Source of the DNA: Bacteroidales bacterium
GTDB taxonomy: Bacteria; Bacteroidota; Bacteroidia; Bacteroidales; P3
Reading direction: 5' to 3'
Length of the DNA stretch: 39,666 bases
Assembly: GCA_009785425.1 (NCBI GenBank)
Contig: WQWI01000019.1
Span: 1 to 39,666, forward strand
Positions 1 to 7,268 of the stretch are shown here, in pieces. Position numbers and translations under genes: made by a program. Position 1 is the first letter of the stretch. Every line of letters begins with the position of its first letter. The notes beneath the pieces are model-generated. The model was not told the origin of the DNA. It worked only from the letters and a program-made list of their open reading frames with translations, and did not search any database.

Positions 1-55
1 GTTCTCGGGTTAAGTGTACTTTTTTCATAGCAACTGTAAAAGTAGTCATTTTCCC

Positions 56-85
56 AAACAGTTGGGGGTATGTCCCCAACTGTTT
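56..85 (+). terminator. Stem-loop resembling a rho-independent terminator
   Basis: Positions 56-67 (aaacagttgggg) and 74-85 (ccccaactgttt) form a perfect 12-bp stem with a 6-nt loop, and T residues continue to 88. It probably ends a transcript entering from upstream of the window. The B arm (58-64, acagttg) can also pair with an identical copy of its partner at 31-37 (caactgt), so two mutually exclusive hairpins are possible, as in attenuators. An outer stem can also form between 31-35/41-45 and 90-94/98-102. Confidence 0.5.
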
Positions 86-98
86 TTTGCTACTTAAA

Positions 99-245
99 GT
101 TGCATTTGTTAATTGAAGTTACGCAACCGATCAGAGGTAGCACTCCTATGGAATGTTGTTTGTATGTAGAGTCCCTCGAGCAATGCATTCCTAACAGAAT
201 GCGGAGAATATCACCAGTTGGTGCGGTCTCGTCCGTGCTTTTTTT
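99..245. repeat. Palindrome-rich gene-free block, possible dispersed repeat or structured RNA
   Basis: The stretch before aroE holds no convincing protein gene. It carries several short hairpins: 141-146/150-155 (cactcc/ggaatg, one mismatch), 185-190/197-202 (gcattc/gaatgc, perfect) and 212-215/220-223 (cacc/ggtg). Segment 150-155 can alternatively pair with 186-191, and 143-146 with 203-206, giving a longer rod. A run of seven T lies at 239-245. The 'ATTCCTA..GGAAT' type hairpins look like the palindromic intergenic repeats common in Bacteroidetes, but no copy elsewhere in this window confirms that. It could instead be the 3' part of an RNA gene starting upstream. The identity is unknown. 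Confidence 0.35.
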
Positions 246-278
246 ACAACGGCACAAAATTTTCAATTATTTTTTTCG

Positions 279-286
279 TATCTTTG
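279..286 (+). promoter_or_regulatory. Bacteroidetes -7 promoter box (TATCTTTG) for aroE
   Basis: TATCTTTG lies 19 bases before the aroE ATG and matches the TAnnTTTG box used by the Bacteroidetes housekeeping sigma factor. Confidence 0.75.
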
Positions 287-305
287 CGGAATATTATTTT
301 GACAC

Positions 306-1103
306 ATGAAAAAATTTGGACTCATAGGCTTTCCTCTAACTGTATCATTTTCGAAGGACTACTTTGAGAACAAATTTGCGTGCGAAAATTTGAATGATCA
401 TATCTACGAGCTGTTTCCTTTGACGGACATTTCGAAGTTTCCTGAATTTCTAAAAAAACATTCTAATTTGTGTGGTTTGAATGTTACCATTCCGCATAAA
501 AAAACGGTGATGCCCTATTTGGACGAATTGGACGAATCTGCAAGTAATGTCGGTGCTGTAAATGTCATAAAATTTAAAAAAAACGGAAGGTCGGTCGGCT
601 ATAATTCCGATGTTTTCGGGTTTGAACAAAGTTTTTTACCGCTTCTCAATCCGCATCATCGTTCTGCGTTAATCCTTGGAACAGGCGGTGCTGCAATGGC
701 TGTAGCGTTCGTTTTGCGAAAGCATAATATCCCCTATCAATTTGTTTCTCGACAGAAAACAGAAAAAGCGTTGACGTATCAAGATATTTACAACGATCGT
801 CATTCTCGCGAAGGCGGGAATCCCCGAATTAACAAGGGGTTTGCGGGCCAAGCCCGCAATGACGACGATAGTTTCAATATAATCATCAACACAACGCCAC
901 TTGGCATGACACCGAATGTGGACACTACCCCTGACCTACCCTACGAAAAAATCACATCAGATTTTTTGTGCTACGATTTGGTTTATACGCCTAAAGAAAC
1001 GTTGTTTCTAAAAAAATCCAAAGCACAAGGTGCCGTGATTAAAAACGGTCTCGAAATGCTGCATTTGCAAGCCGAACGGGCTTGGGAGATCTGGAGCGAT
1101 TAG
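306..1103 (+). CDS. aroE: Shikimate dehydrogenase with an in-frame palindromic insertion
   Basis: Reduces 3-dehydroshikimate to shikimate with NADPH in the cytoplasmic chorismate pathway. The N-terminal substrate domain shows the LTVSFSK shikimate-binding segment and NVTIPHK with the catalytic lysine. The Rossmann half has LGTGGAAMA, then INTTPLGM and the C-terminal KNGLEMLHLQAERAW signature. At 265 residues it is about 20 longer than I expect for Bacteroidetes AroE. The excess matches residues about 164-187 (HSREGGNP...GQARNDD), which are encoded by a palindromic repeat at 797-866. The insertion falls in a surface-loop region just before the INTTPLGM strand, so the fold could survive. It follows the promoter at 279-286 and overlaps the 3' end of the convergent DUF3078 gene by 4 bp. 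Confidence 0.93.
   Translation: MKKFGLIGFPLTVSFSKDYFENKFACENLNDHIYELFPLTDISKFPEFLKKHSNLCGLNVTIPHKKTVMPYLDELDESASNVGAVNVIKFKKNGRSVGYNSDVFGFEQSFLPLLNPHHRSALILGTGGAAMAVAFVLRKHNIPYQFVSRQKTEKALTYQDIYNDRHSREGGNPRINKGFAGQARNDDDSFNIIINTTPLGMTPNVDTTPDLPYEKITSDFLCYDLVYTPKETLFLKKSKAQGAVIKNGLEMLHLQAERAWEIWSD
797..866. repeat. Palindromic repeat inserted in frame in aroE
   Basis: The outer arms cgtcatt (799-805) and aatgacg (859-865) enclose a cccc/gggg hairpin (822-825/836-839) and a gcgggc/gcccgc hairpin (843-848/852-857). The left part resembles the widespread 'CGTCATTCCCGCGAAAGCGGGAATC' repeat. Translated, it gives the residues HSREGGNP and GQARNDD inside AroE. The total length and phase keep the reading frame open. 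Confidence 0.85.
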
Positions 1104-2230
1104 TTGGTAATCCGATAAGAAAACCTAAACATCAAACTTTGTTGGAACTGCCACCTGCGAGTGGGCTCTACAAAGGGCTCTCCGTTCATCCTTGTACTGA
1201 AAAATGTATTCGGATCATAAATTATCCAAGTTTCAAGCCCTAATGAGAAAAGTCTTGTGAGTCGAATATCAACACCAAGCCGCCAATCAAACAATATGAA
1301 AGGATTGTCCACATGTAGAATATCAGCAAAAATCATCAAATTAGAATTTAGTGTGATATCGTTTGTTAAATTATGCCTATTTTCTAACTGAATCATTGGT
1401 CCAAATGTATGTAGCCAATGTTCGTTTGTGTCTATTCCAAAGCGTTCTTTCACACTTGCACGTGTAGAACCTACATACGTAGCTCTATAAGTAGGAAAAG
1501 AAACAAGTAATCTGACCATCTGTGAAGGTGAAGCATTTCTATACTCCATACCTATCGAAAATGCAAGTCTTGCCGGAGAAAGAAATCTCGACAAATAATT
1601 ATCTCTGCTTTCCTCTTGAGCTGCTACAGAAGCAAAAGTTCTTGTCATTTGGGTTTCGAATTGAAACTGGGCACTATAACTCCATCTAGGCGAGGCTCTG
1701 AAACCATAACGAGATTGCAGGCTTATTAAATCGTTTGTTTTAAGCCAATCTCTAAATTCACCACCTTGCGTTTGAGCACCATATCGCCAATTAAAATCTG
1801 TTCGCCATGTTGAGAGTCCGCGTTCAAAAGTTGCCGAGGAAGAATTTCGAAGGTCTAAAGAGAGCAAGTCATTGCCTGTTCCATCACGTTGCCAATATCC
1901 TCGAGCAACTAAACTCATTGCTGCATCAATTCTTGACTCCAAGCTCCAGTATCTTACTCGTTCTGCGATGAAAAAAGTTGTGTCAATCGTTTCAATCATT
2001 TCCTCGCCTATTAGCGTATCAAACGTAACAATACTGATTCTGTTTTCACCGGTAGTTGCATCTAAACTAACGATGCTGTCCATTGTTTGTTCAACAATGA
2101 CCGTTGTTTGAATAGTTCTGTACGTGCGGCTAACTGTCATGCCGATGGTGTCTGCCTGTGGATGTCGGGCAAATGTTGTCAATGGTAAAACCATGAATAC
2201 TGCTAAGGGTAATAGCAAAATTTTTCTCAT
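1100..2230 (-). CDS. DUF3078-like outer membrane beta-barrel protein
   Basis: A 376-residue protein with a signal peptide (residues 1-21, hydrophobic MRKILLLPLAVFMVLPLTTFA). A Thr/Asp-rich spacer is followed by alternating aromatic/polar strands such as FNWRYGAQTQGGEFRDW, YGFRASPRWSYSAQFQFETQM and the terminal aromatic-rich LMFRFSYRITN, which fits an outer membrane barrel. The pattern matches DUF3078, a Bacteroidetes family of unknown function. Its ATG overlaps the stop of the upstream endonuclease-fold gene (ATGA), so the two are translationally coupled. The gene converges on aroE with a 4-bp overlap. No ligand or partner can be inferred. Confidence 0.7.
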   Translation of the reverse strand: MRKILLLPLAVFMVLPLTTFARHPQADTIGMTVSRTYRTIQTTVIVEQTMDSIVSLDATTGENRISIVTFDTLIGEEMIETIDTTFFIAERVRYWSLESRIDAAMSLVARGYWQRDGTGNDLLSLDLRNSSSATFERGLSTWRTDFNWRYGAQTQGGEFRDWLKTNDLISLQSRYGFRASPRWSYSAQFQFETQMTRTFASVAAQEESRDNYLSRFLSPARLAFSIGMEYRNASPSQMVRLLVSFPTYRATYVGSTRASVKERFGIDTNEHWLHTFGPMIQLENRHNLTNDITLNSNLMIFADILHVDNPFILFDWRLGVDIRLTRLFSLGLETWIIYDPNTFFSTRMNGEPFVEPTRRWQFQQSLMFRFSYRITN

Positions 2231-3342
2231 AATTCTTTAATTTTAAAGTCTGCGGTTATTGGAAAGTGATCTGAATATCTAACTCGAATTGTAGTGAAGT
2301 TTTCGCAATAAAATCCTTCGGAAAAGAAAATATAATCTATCCGAAACGATGGATAGATACCGCTGTACGAGGTTCCAAGTCCGAAACCACGCCTGCGAAA
2401 AGCGTCGTTCATGTTTCTCGAAACTTGCCTATAAGCGAACGATACCGGTATATCGTTCAAATCTCCAGCGGCGATTGTTCTGTACGGCGAATCTGCAATT
2501 AGCTGTGCCAAAATTTTAGCTTGTTCGGCACGTCTAACATAAGCCCGATTCATTCTTGAAATCATTCGCCCTACCCCTTTTCTGATATCTGCAGTTTCTA
2601 TTGGAGCTGACATAAATTCTTGGTAAAACAAATCATCCTCCACTTGAAATCCGATAGATTCCAAATGGAAATTAAAAACACGGATCGTATCACCATGAGC
2701 CACAATATCTGCAAAAACAATCATGTTTCTTGAATCTTCGAAACGAATTAAACTATCTCGAATGATGGGGAATCTCGAAAATATTATGTTGCCAAAAGAC
2801 ATACGATTGTTTACACGTGATACAGAGGAGTATCGCAATTCAAGATTTTCGGCCAAAAAACGTGTGATTTGTAAATCACGTAAATCTTCTCGATATTCCT
2901 GAAAAGCAATGATATCAGGCGATTCTTGCAGTAAGAAATCCAAAATTTTCCGTTGAGTTTGTCCGCGTATCGGACTGATATGGCCGTAATGATCAAACAA
3001 GTTTACGTTGTAAGACAGGACTCTGATTCGCTTCTTGCTTTCAGTAAATTCCGGATTTCTAAATTGTACCATATTTTGGACATTCCCCCAATTCAAAGCA
3101 ATTGCGAATAACGGAATAATGGCCGCTTTTTTTAGGTTGAATAACAAAAAAACAGCGAACAAGATGTTAATCACAAAAAGAAACGGAAAAAGCAATCCAA
3201 GGTACGCAAACCATACGAATTTAGCAGGATTCACGAATGTTGCAACGAAAGCAAATATCAACAAAACGGCAAAGAAAATTGCCAAACTGTTGAACAGAGT
3301 CCACACAAAACTTGTTTTCTTTTTTGATTTAAAACCTCGCAT
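2227..3342 (-). CDS. Membrane-anchored endonuclease/exonuclease/phosphatase-fold protein
   Basis: A 371-residue protein. Two or three membrane segments occupy roughly residues 14-85, followed by an EEP-fold domain (DNase I / sphingomyelinase superfamily). Visible catalytic blocks are RVLSYNVNLFD, DIIAFQEY (metal-binding Glu), FNFHLES (His), AAGDLND (Asp/Asn) and YSDHFPITADF (final Asp-His). Such proteins can hydrolyse phosphodiesters in nucleic acids, lipids or inositol phosphates, and the substrate cannot be read from sequence. The start chosen is ATG at 3342, because the more upstream TTG at 3351 lies inside the promoter box at 3349-3356. It is the first gene of a two-gene operon with the DUF3078 protein, and divergent from smpB. 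Confidence 0.85.
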   Translation of the reverse strand: MRGFKSKKKTSFVWTLFNSLAIFFAVLLIFAFVATFVNPAKFVWFAYLGLLFPFLFVINILFAVFLLFNLKKAAIIPLFAIALNWGNVQNMVQFRNPEFTESKKRIRVLSYNVNLFDHYGHISPIRGQTQRKILDFLLQESPDIIAFQEYREDLRDLQITRFLAENLELRYSSVSRVNNRMSFGNIIFSRFPIIRDSLIRFEDSRNMIVFADIVAHGDTIRVFNFHLESIGFQVEDDLFYQEFMSAPIETADIRKGVGRMISRMNRAYVRRAEQAKILAQLIADSPYRTIAAGDLNDIPVSFAYRQVSRNMNDAFRRRGFGLGTSYSGIYPSFRIDYIFFSEGFYCENFTTIRVRYSDHFPITADFKIKEL

Positions 3343-3348
3343 TGTTTG

Positions 3349-3356
3349 CAAAGTTA
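3349..3356 (-). promoter_or_regulatory. Promoter box TAACTTTG for the endonuclease-fold operon
   Basis: On the minus strand TAACTTTG ends only 6 bases before the ATG at 3342. The transcript should therefore start at or just before the start codon. It faces the smpB box at 3369-3376. Confidence 0.7.
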
Positions 3357-3368
3357 CAAAAAAAATCG

Positions 3369-3376
3369 TAATTTTG
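3369..3376 (+). promoter_or_regulatory. Promoter box TAATTTTG for smpB
   Basis: TAATTTTG is followed after 7 bases by the smpB ATG (3384), implying a leaderless or nearly leaderless mRNA. Only 12 bases separate it from the opposing box at 3349-3356. Confidence 0.65.
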
Positions 3377-3383
3377 CAAATCC

Positions 3384-3842
3384 ATGGGAAAACGAAAAGA
3401 CAATATAAAAATCAAAAATAAACGTGCCGAATTTGAGTATTTCTTCCTTGAAAAATTTACGGCAGGTCTTGTCCTGCGTGGAACAGAGATAAAATCCATA
3501 CGTGACGGAAAAGTCAATATTACCGATGCGTATTGTGCGTTTTTCAACAGCGAATTGTTTGTAAGAAATATGCATATCGCCGAATATCGCTTCGGAACTT
3601 ACCTTAACCACCAGCCTAAAGCTGAAAGAAAGTTATTACTCACGAAAAGAGAACTAAAGAAACTTGAGCTTCGCAGCAAAGACAAGGGGTTGACGATTAT
3701 TCCTACGCTTTTATTTATTGATGAACGTGGGTTTGCTAAGATAAACATTGCTTTAGCTAAAGGCAAAAAAGCCTACGATAAACGCGAGAGTATCAAAGAA
3801 AAAGATCTTCGTCGTGAGATGAGTCGGAAAGATAGCGAGTAA
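3384..3842 (+). CDS. smpB: SsrA-binding protein
   Basis: A 152-residue cytoplasmic protein that binds tmRNA and takes it to stalled ribosomes for trans-translation. The family signature is complete: [22 protein letters not shown] with TEIKSIR, the [13 protein letters not shown] segment, and the basic tail [15 protein letters not shown] that enters the empty A site. The length is normal for the family. The ATG follows the promoter box by 7 bases. tmRNA itself was not found in the window. Confidence 0.97.
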   Translation: MGKRKDNIKIKNKRAEFEYFFLEKFTAGLVLRGTEIKSIRDGKVNITDAYCAFFNSELFVRNMHIAEYRFGTYLNHQPKAERKLLLTKRELKKLELRSKDKGLTIIPTLLFIDERGFAKINIALAKGKKAYDKRESIKEKDLRREMSRKDSE

Positions 3843-3843
3843 C

Positions 3844-3882
3844 AAAGGCAGGTACGAAGATTTTAACTTCGTTGGGCTTTGT
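3844..3882 (+). terminator. Weak stem-loop after smpB
   Basis: caaag (3844-3848) pairs with ctttg (3878-3882), and acgaag (3855-3860) with cttcgt (3868-3873), with an internal loop between. There is no strong T tract, so termination here is uncertain. Confidence 0.35.
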
Positions 3883-3901
3883 CATTTTCGAATTATTTTC
3901 G

Positions 3902-3909
3902 TATCTTTG
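3902..3909 (+). promoter_or_regulatory. Promoter box TATCTTTG for the nitroreductase operon
   Basis: TATCTTTG lies 26 bases before the ATG at 3936. It rules out the longer upstream TTG reading frame from 3879. Confidence 0.75.
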
Positions 3910-3935
3910 CAGATATTTTTATAAAAAAGCATAAA

Positions 3936-4682
3936 ATGAGCCCCACGGAATTATTACTTCAACACAGAAGTATTCGAAAATACAGTTCGGAACCTATTGA
4001 GCCTAATCTGCTCAATCGCTTGCTGGAAGCCGGAACCCGTGCATCTACAACAGGAAATATGCAAATTTATAGCATTATCGTAACACAAGATCAAGAACGT
4101 AAAGAACACTTGAAAAAATGCCATTTCAATCAAGCAATGATTTCGGAAGCCCCTGTTGTTCTGACGTTTTGTGCGGATATCAATCGTTTCAATGCATGGT
4201 GCAAAGTAAGAAATGCGGAGCCGGGTTACGACAATTTTTTGTGGTTTATCAATGGAGCAATTGATGCAGTTTTGGCTGCACAAAATGTTTGTATTGCCGC
4301 TGAAGACGCTGGTTTAGGAATTTGCTACTTAGGAACTGCCACTTACATGGCAGACGAAATTATTGAACTTTTGAAACTTCCTCACGGTGTTGTTCCCATT
4401 ACGGCAATCACAGTTGGTTATCCTGCTGAAACACCTGAATTGACAGACCGTTTACCACTCGAAGCTGTTGTTCATTACGAGGAATATGTCCCCTACTCTA
4501 CTGAAAAAATCAACGATCTTTACTACGAAAAAGAGAATTTAGAGTTCACTAAAAAACTTTTGGAGGAAAACAAACTTCCAAATTTAGCACAAATTTTCAC
4601 CGAAAAACGGTACAAAAAAAACGACAACGAATTTTTCTCTGAAAAATTCTTAAAAACTCTCACAAAGCAGGGATTTATGTAA
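3936..4682 (+). CDS. NfsA/Frp-type nitroreductase family protein
   Basis: A 248-residue flavin (FMN) oxidoreductase of the nitroreductase superfamily. It opens with LLLQHRSIRKY, the FMN-phosphate-binding HRSIR motif, followed by ASTTGNMQIYSIIV. The central AAEDAGLGICYLGTA and the VPITAITVGYPAE block (glycine/proline cap of the fold) are typical. The C-terminal extension resembles NADPH-dependent NfsA-like enzymes, which reduce nitro compounds, quinones or flavins by two electrons; the physiological substrate is unknown. The stop overlaps the next start by one base (TAATG). It probably forms an operon with the 141-residue repeat protein and the TolC-like gene. Confidence 0.88.
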   Translation: MSPTELLLQHRSIRKYSSEPIEPNLLNRLLEAGTRASTTGNMQIYSIIVTQDQERKEHLKKCHFNQAMISEAPVVLTFCADINRFNAWCKVRNAEPGYDNFLWFINGAIDAVLAAQNVCIAAEDAGLGICYLGTATYMADEIIELLKLPHGVVPITAITVGYPAETPELTDRLPLEAVVHYEEYVPYSTEKINDLYYEKENLEFTKKLLEENKLPNLAQIFTEKRYKKNDNEFFSEKFLKTLTKQGFM

Positions 4683-5107
4683 TGACCTATTCACAAGAAA
4701 CGTTAGACCTTTTGCTAAATGCCATAAAAGGCGATAAGAATGCATTTGACCGATTGATAAATGTCGAGAAATGTCCGGAGTTGGCGGCATTTAGCAATGC
4801 TATCAAAGGAGATGAAAGTGCAGCTATGTGGCTAAAAGCAAGAGTTGGTAGAGATTGGTGGTTGTTTGTAAATGCGATAAATGATGACGAATCGGCACTA
4901 AAAGAATTCCAACATAGAGAAAATAAATTCGAAGTAAGTTTTGTGCTTGCCTGTCAAGGTCGCAATGAAGGAAAATATTGGTTAGAGAAAAATGGATATT
5001 CTAATTTTTTACCGATATGTAAAGCTATTGAAGACCTTGGTAGAAGCAGAAACGGACTGTTGCGAGCAATCTATAAGCCGGATACTCGATTTTATGGAAG
5101 TAGATAA
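4682..5107 (+). CDS. Small protein of five 25-26-residue helical repeats, function unknown
   Basis: A 141-residue soluble protein with no signal peptide and no family that I recognise. Five tandem units are visible, with their key alanine at residues 14, 40, 65, 90 and 115: LLNAIKGDKNAFDRL, FSNAIKGDESAAMWL, FVNAINDDESALKEF, FVLACQGRNEGKYWL and ICKAIEDLGRS. The consensus is roughly F-x-x-A-I-x-G-D-E-x-A-x-x-W-L, suggesting paired helices in a solenoid, a layout often used for protein binding. The start is coupled to the nitroreductase stop, and the TolC-like gene follows 7 bases later. Later units are more degenerate than the first three. Confidence 0.75.
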   Translation: MTYSQETLDLLLNAIKGDKNAFDRLINVEKCPELAAFSNAIKGDESAAMWLKARVGRDWWLFVNAINDDESALKEFQHRENKFEVSFVLACQGRNEGKYWLEKNGYSNFLPICKAIEDLGRSRNGLLRAIYKPDTRFYGSR

Positions 5108-5114
5108 TTAGAAA

Positions 5115-6362
5115 ATGAAAATGAAAAAAAAGATTCTAGGATTACTGTTCTTTGTGCCTTTTTGGGGCTTCTCACAAGAAACTTTGGACGTATTAACCAT
5201 TGACCAAGCAATCGAAATCGCATTGGAAAATAATTTTTCAATCCAAATTGCCAGAAATAACGCCGATCAAGTCAATGCAACTTTGGGCAGTGCAGGCATG
5301 TTGCCTTCGATTAGTGTTGGTGCAAACTACACGATTGGCGAGGCTCCGGGAGATGCACAGTCGATTGCACGTTCTCGCGGAAGTATCGAATTAGGTTGGA
5401 CAATCTTTGACGGATTCAGAATGTTTGCAGCACATAACAGATTTCGATCGATGGACGAAATTAACAATGTCAGTTTTCGAGCAACGGTAGAAAATACAAT
5501 TCGTGAAATTATCAATCAATACTTTTTGATTGTGAGTGCGGAGCAACAGTTACAGTCGATCCGGCAATCGCTGATGGTTTCGCAAACACGCTTCGATTTC
5601 GTGCAGGCAAGATTTGAAGTTGGCAGTGCTTCGAGGTTAGATGTGTTGAATGCAAGAGTGGATTTTAACACGGATAGCAGTGCATATCGACGTAGTTTGG
5701 AACAAATGTTGTCGGCAAAAACAAATCTCAACCAATTGCTTGCACGCCCCGTAGATATTCAGTTTCAAGTGACAGATACAATTCCGCTTTCAAGAGGTTT
5801 GGATTTTTCAGAGATTCACGCAAGGGCTCTCGAACAAAATGCGAGTTTGAATATTGCACGCTTGCAAACCGTGATGAGTGAAGCATCGAAAAGAGAAATT
5901 CGTGCTTTGCACATGCCGACAATCAGCCTGAATGCGGGGTACGATATTTTCAGTTACAACATGACAAGTCGTGGATTTTTTTACGGTGCTACCGCACGAA
6001 TGACGTTATTTAACGGCTTTGAAACTCAACGCCGACACCGAAATGCAAGGTTAGCCTTCGAAAATTCACAACTCACGGAACAAGCGACGTTGCTCAATTT
6101 GGAAACACAACTTCGTTTGCATTTTATCAATTATGAAACCAATCGAGATTTGGTAAGTTTAGAAGCCGAAAACATCGAAATTGCTCAGCAAAACATGGAG
6201 ATTTCACTCGAACGCTACCAACTTGGAAACCTTACCGCTCTTGAGCTTCGCGAGGCTCAACGCAATTATCTCAATGCGATCAATCGTTACATCAACAGTT
6301 TGTTTTTGACTAAGGTTTCCGAAACAATTTTATTGCAATTAGCCGGAAAATTGATAAGATAA
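5115..6362 (+). CDS. TolC-family outer membrane channel protein
   Basis: A 415-residue outer membrane factor with a signal peptide (residues 1-20, ending FWGFSQ). Two OEP repeats of long amphipathic helices and strands follow: LTIDQAIEIALENNFSIQIARNN starts the first, and LDFSEIHARALEQNASLNIARLQ the second. The tail LGNLTALELREAQRNYLNAINRYINSLF is typical. Such trimers span the outer membrane and periplasm and work with a membrane fusion protein and an inner membrane pump. Neither partner is next door, so its transporter is elsewhere or it is an orphan. Its 3' end overlaps the convergent glycosyltransferase by 53 bp. Confidence 0.9.
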   Translation: MKMKKKILGLLFFVPFWGFSQETLDVLTIDQAIEIALENNFSIQIARNNADQVNATLGSAGMLPSISVGANYTIGEAPGDAQSIARSRGSIELGWTIFDGFRMFAAHNRFRSMDEINNVSFRATVENTIREIINQYFLIVSAEQQLQSIRQSLMVSQTRFDFVQARFEVGSASRLDVLNARVDFNTDSSAYRRSLEQMLSAKTNLNQLLARPVDIQFQVTDTIPLSRGLDFSEIHARALEQNASLNIARLQTVMSEASKREIRALHMPTISLNAGYDIFSYNMTSRGFFYGATARMTLFNGFETQRRHRNARLAFENSQLTEQATLLNLETQLRLHFINYETNRDLVSLEAENIEIAQQNMEISLERYQLGNLTALELREAQRNYLNAINRYINSLFLTKVSETILLQLAGKLIR

Positions 6363-7260
6363 GCCTGCTTTTGGTGTAATCCAGGCAAACTTCGGTAAAT
6401 TCTTGATAAATTTCTCGCAAAACCTTCACCTTCGGACGTTTAGCGTTTTGCAAATAGTTTATTAATGCAGATAAATAGGCTTTTTTAAAATACACAAACT
6501 CCAATTCCTGTCGATATTCTTCGTAAAGACCATGCGTTTTTGTGAAATCAAATAGTCGCCTAAAAGCTGATAGCTTGTCGAGGTAGCGTTTTTCATTTTG
6601 AAATCTGCTCAGTGAGTTTGAATCATATGTGTAGTGATACATTGCTCTATTTACTTGTGCGACACTTTTAGCACAAAGTATAGCACATGCTAAAAAACAA
6701 ACGTCTTCAGCACTTTTTTCCGGAAAGAAAATTATAGCATTGTCGTTTAGAAATTCACGATGATAGATATAAAGCGAGAAATAACTTCTGAAGTGCGATA
6801 AAAAGTGGCGTTTGCTTTTATCATTGAAAGGTCCTGATTCTACAGAGATATTCGACAAAGTTCGTTCTCTATTTTTTTTACTGCCCTCAAAAATAGCATT
6901 GCAATAACATAAATCCGCCGAATGTTGAGTTGCCATTTCGTACAACATTGAATACATTTCTTTTTCCACCCAATCATCGCTATCTACAAAGGCTATATAT
7001 TCGCCTTGAGCTGCTTGCAAACCAATATTTCGAGCTGGTCCCGGACCTGAGTTAGTAGGTGTTTTTGCGAAGCGAAATTGGTCTCTTCGTGGATGTTTGG
7101 CAATGTGATTTTGTATAGTTTTTATGCTGTCGTCTTGTCCGTGATCGTCAATAATAATCACTTCCATATCCTGAAGTGTTTGATTCAGTAAAGAATCAAC
7201 GCAACGGATAATTGTTTTTTTTGCGTTGTAAACAGGGATTATTACGGAGAGTTTGGGCAT
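6310..7260 (-). CDS. GT2-family glycosyltransferase
   Basis: A 316-residue GT-A fold transferase. It begins MPKLSVIIPVYNAKKTI and shows VIIIDDHGQDDS (nucleotide binding), GPGPARNIGLQAAQGEYIAFVDSDDW (DxD metal site) and EDVCFLACAIL (acceptor/catalytic region). It probably adds a sugar from an NDP-sugar in surface polysaccharide assembly; donor and acceptor are unknown. ATG at 7260 is preferred over an upstream in-frame start at 7365, because the family begins with this motif and the longer form would overlap the preceding gene by almost 100 bases. It is the last gene of the yfhO unit, 8 bases after the previous glycosyltransferase. Confidence 0.88.
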   Translation of the reverse strand: MPKLSVIIPVYNAKKTIIRCVDSLLNQTLQDMEVIIIDDHGQDDSIKTIQNHIAKHPRRDQFRFAKTPTNSGPGPARNIGLQAAQGEYIAFVDSDDWVEKEMYSMLYEMATQHSADLCYCNAIFEGSKKNRERTLSNISVESGPFNDKSKRHFLSHFRSYFSLYIYHREFLNDNAIIFFPEKSAEDVCFLACAILCAKSVAQVNRAMYHYTYDSNSLSRFQNEKRYLDKLSAFRRLFDFTKTHGLYEEYRQELEFVYFKKAYLSALINYLQNAKRPKVKVLREIYQEFTEVCLDYTKSRLILSIFRLIAIKLFRKP

Positions 7261-7268
7261 ACGTTTTT

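Noticed and set aside
70-309. 79-codon open frame at the left end
   Set aside because: It spans hairpins and the aroE promoter and runs into the aroE start. Its composition does not look like a protein.
3879-3935. 19-codon N-terminal extension of the nitroreductase
   Set aside because: The extension begins upstream of the promoter box at 3902-3909, so it would not be transcribed from it. The family starts at 3936.
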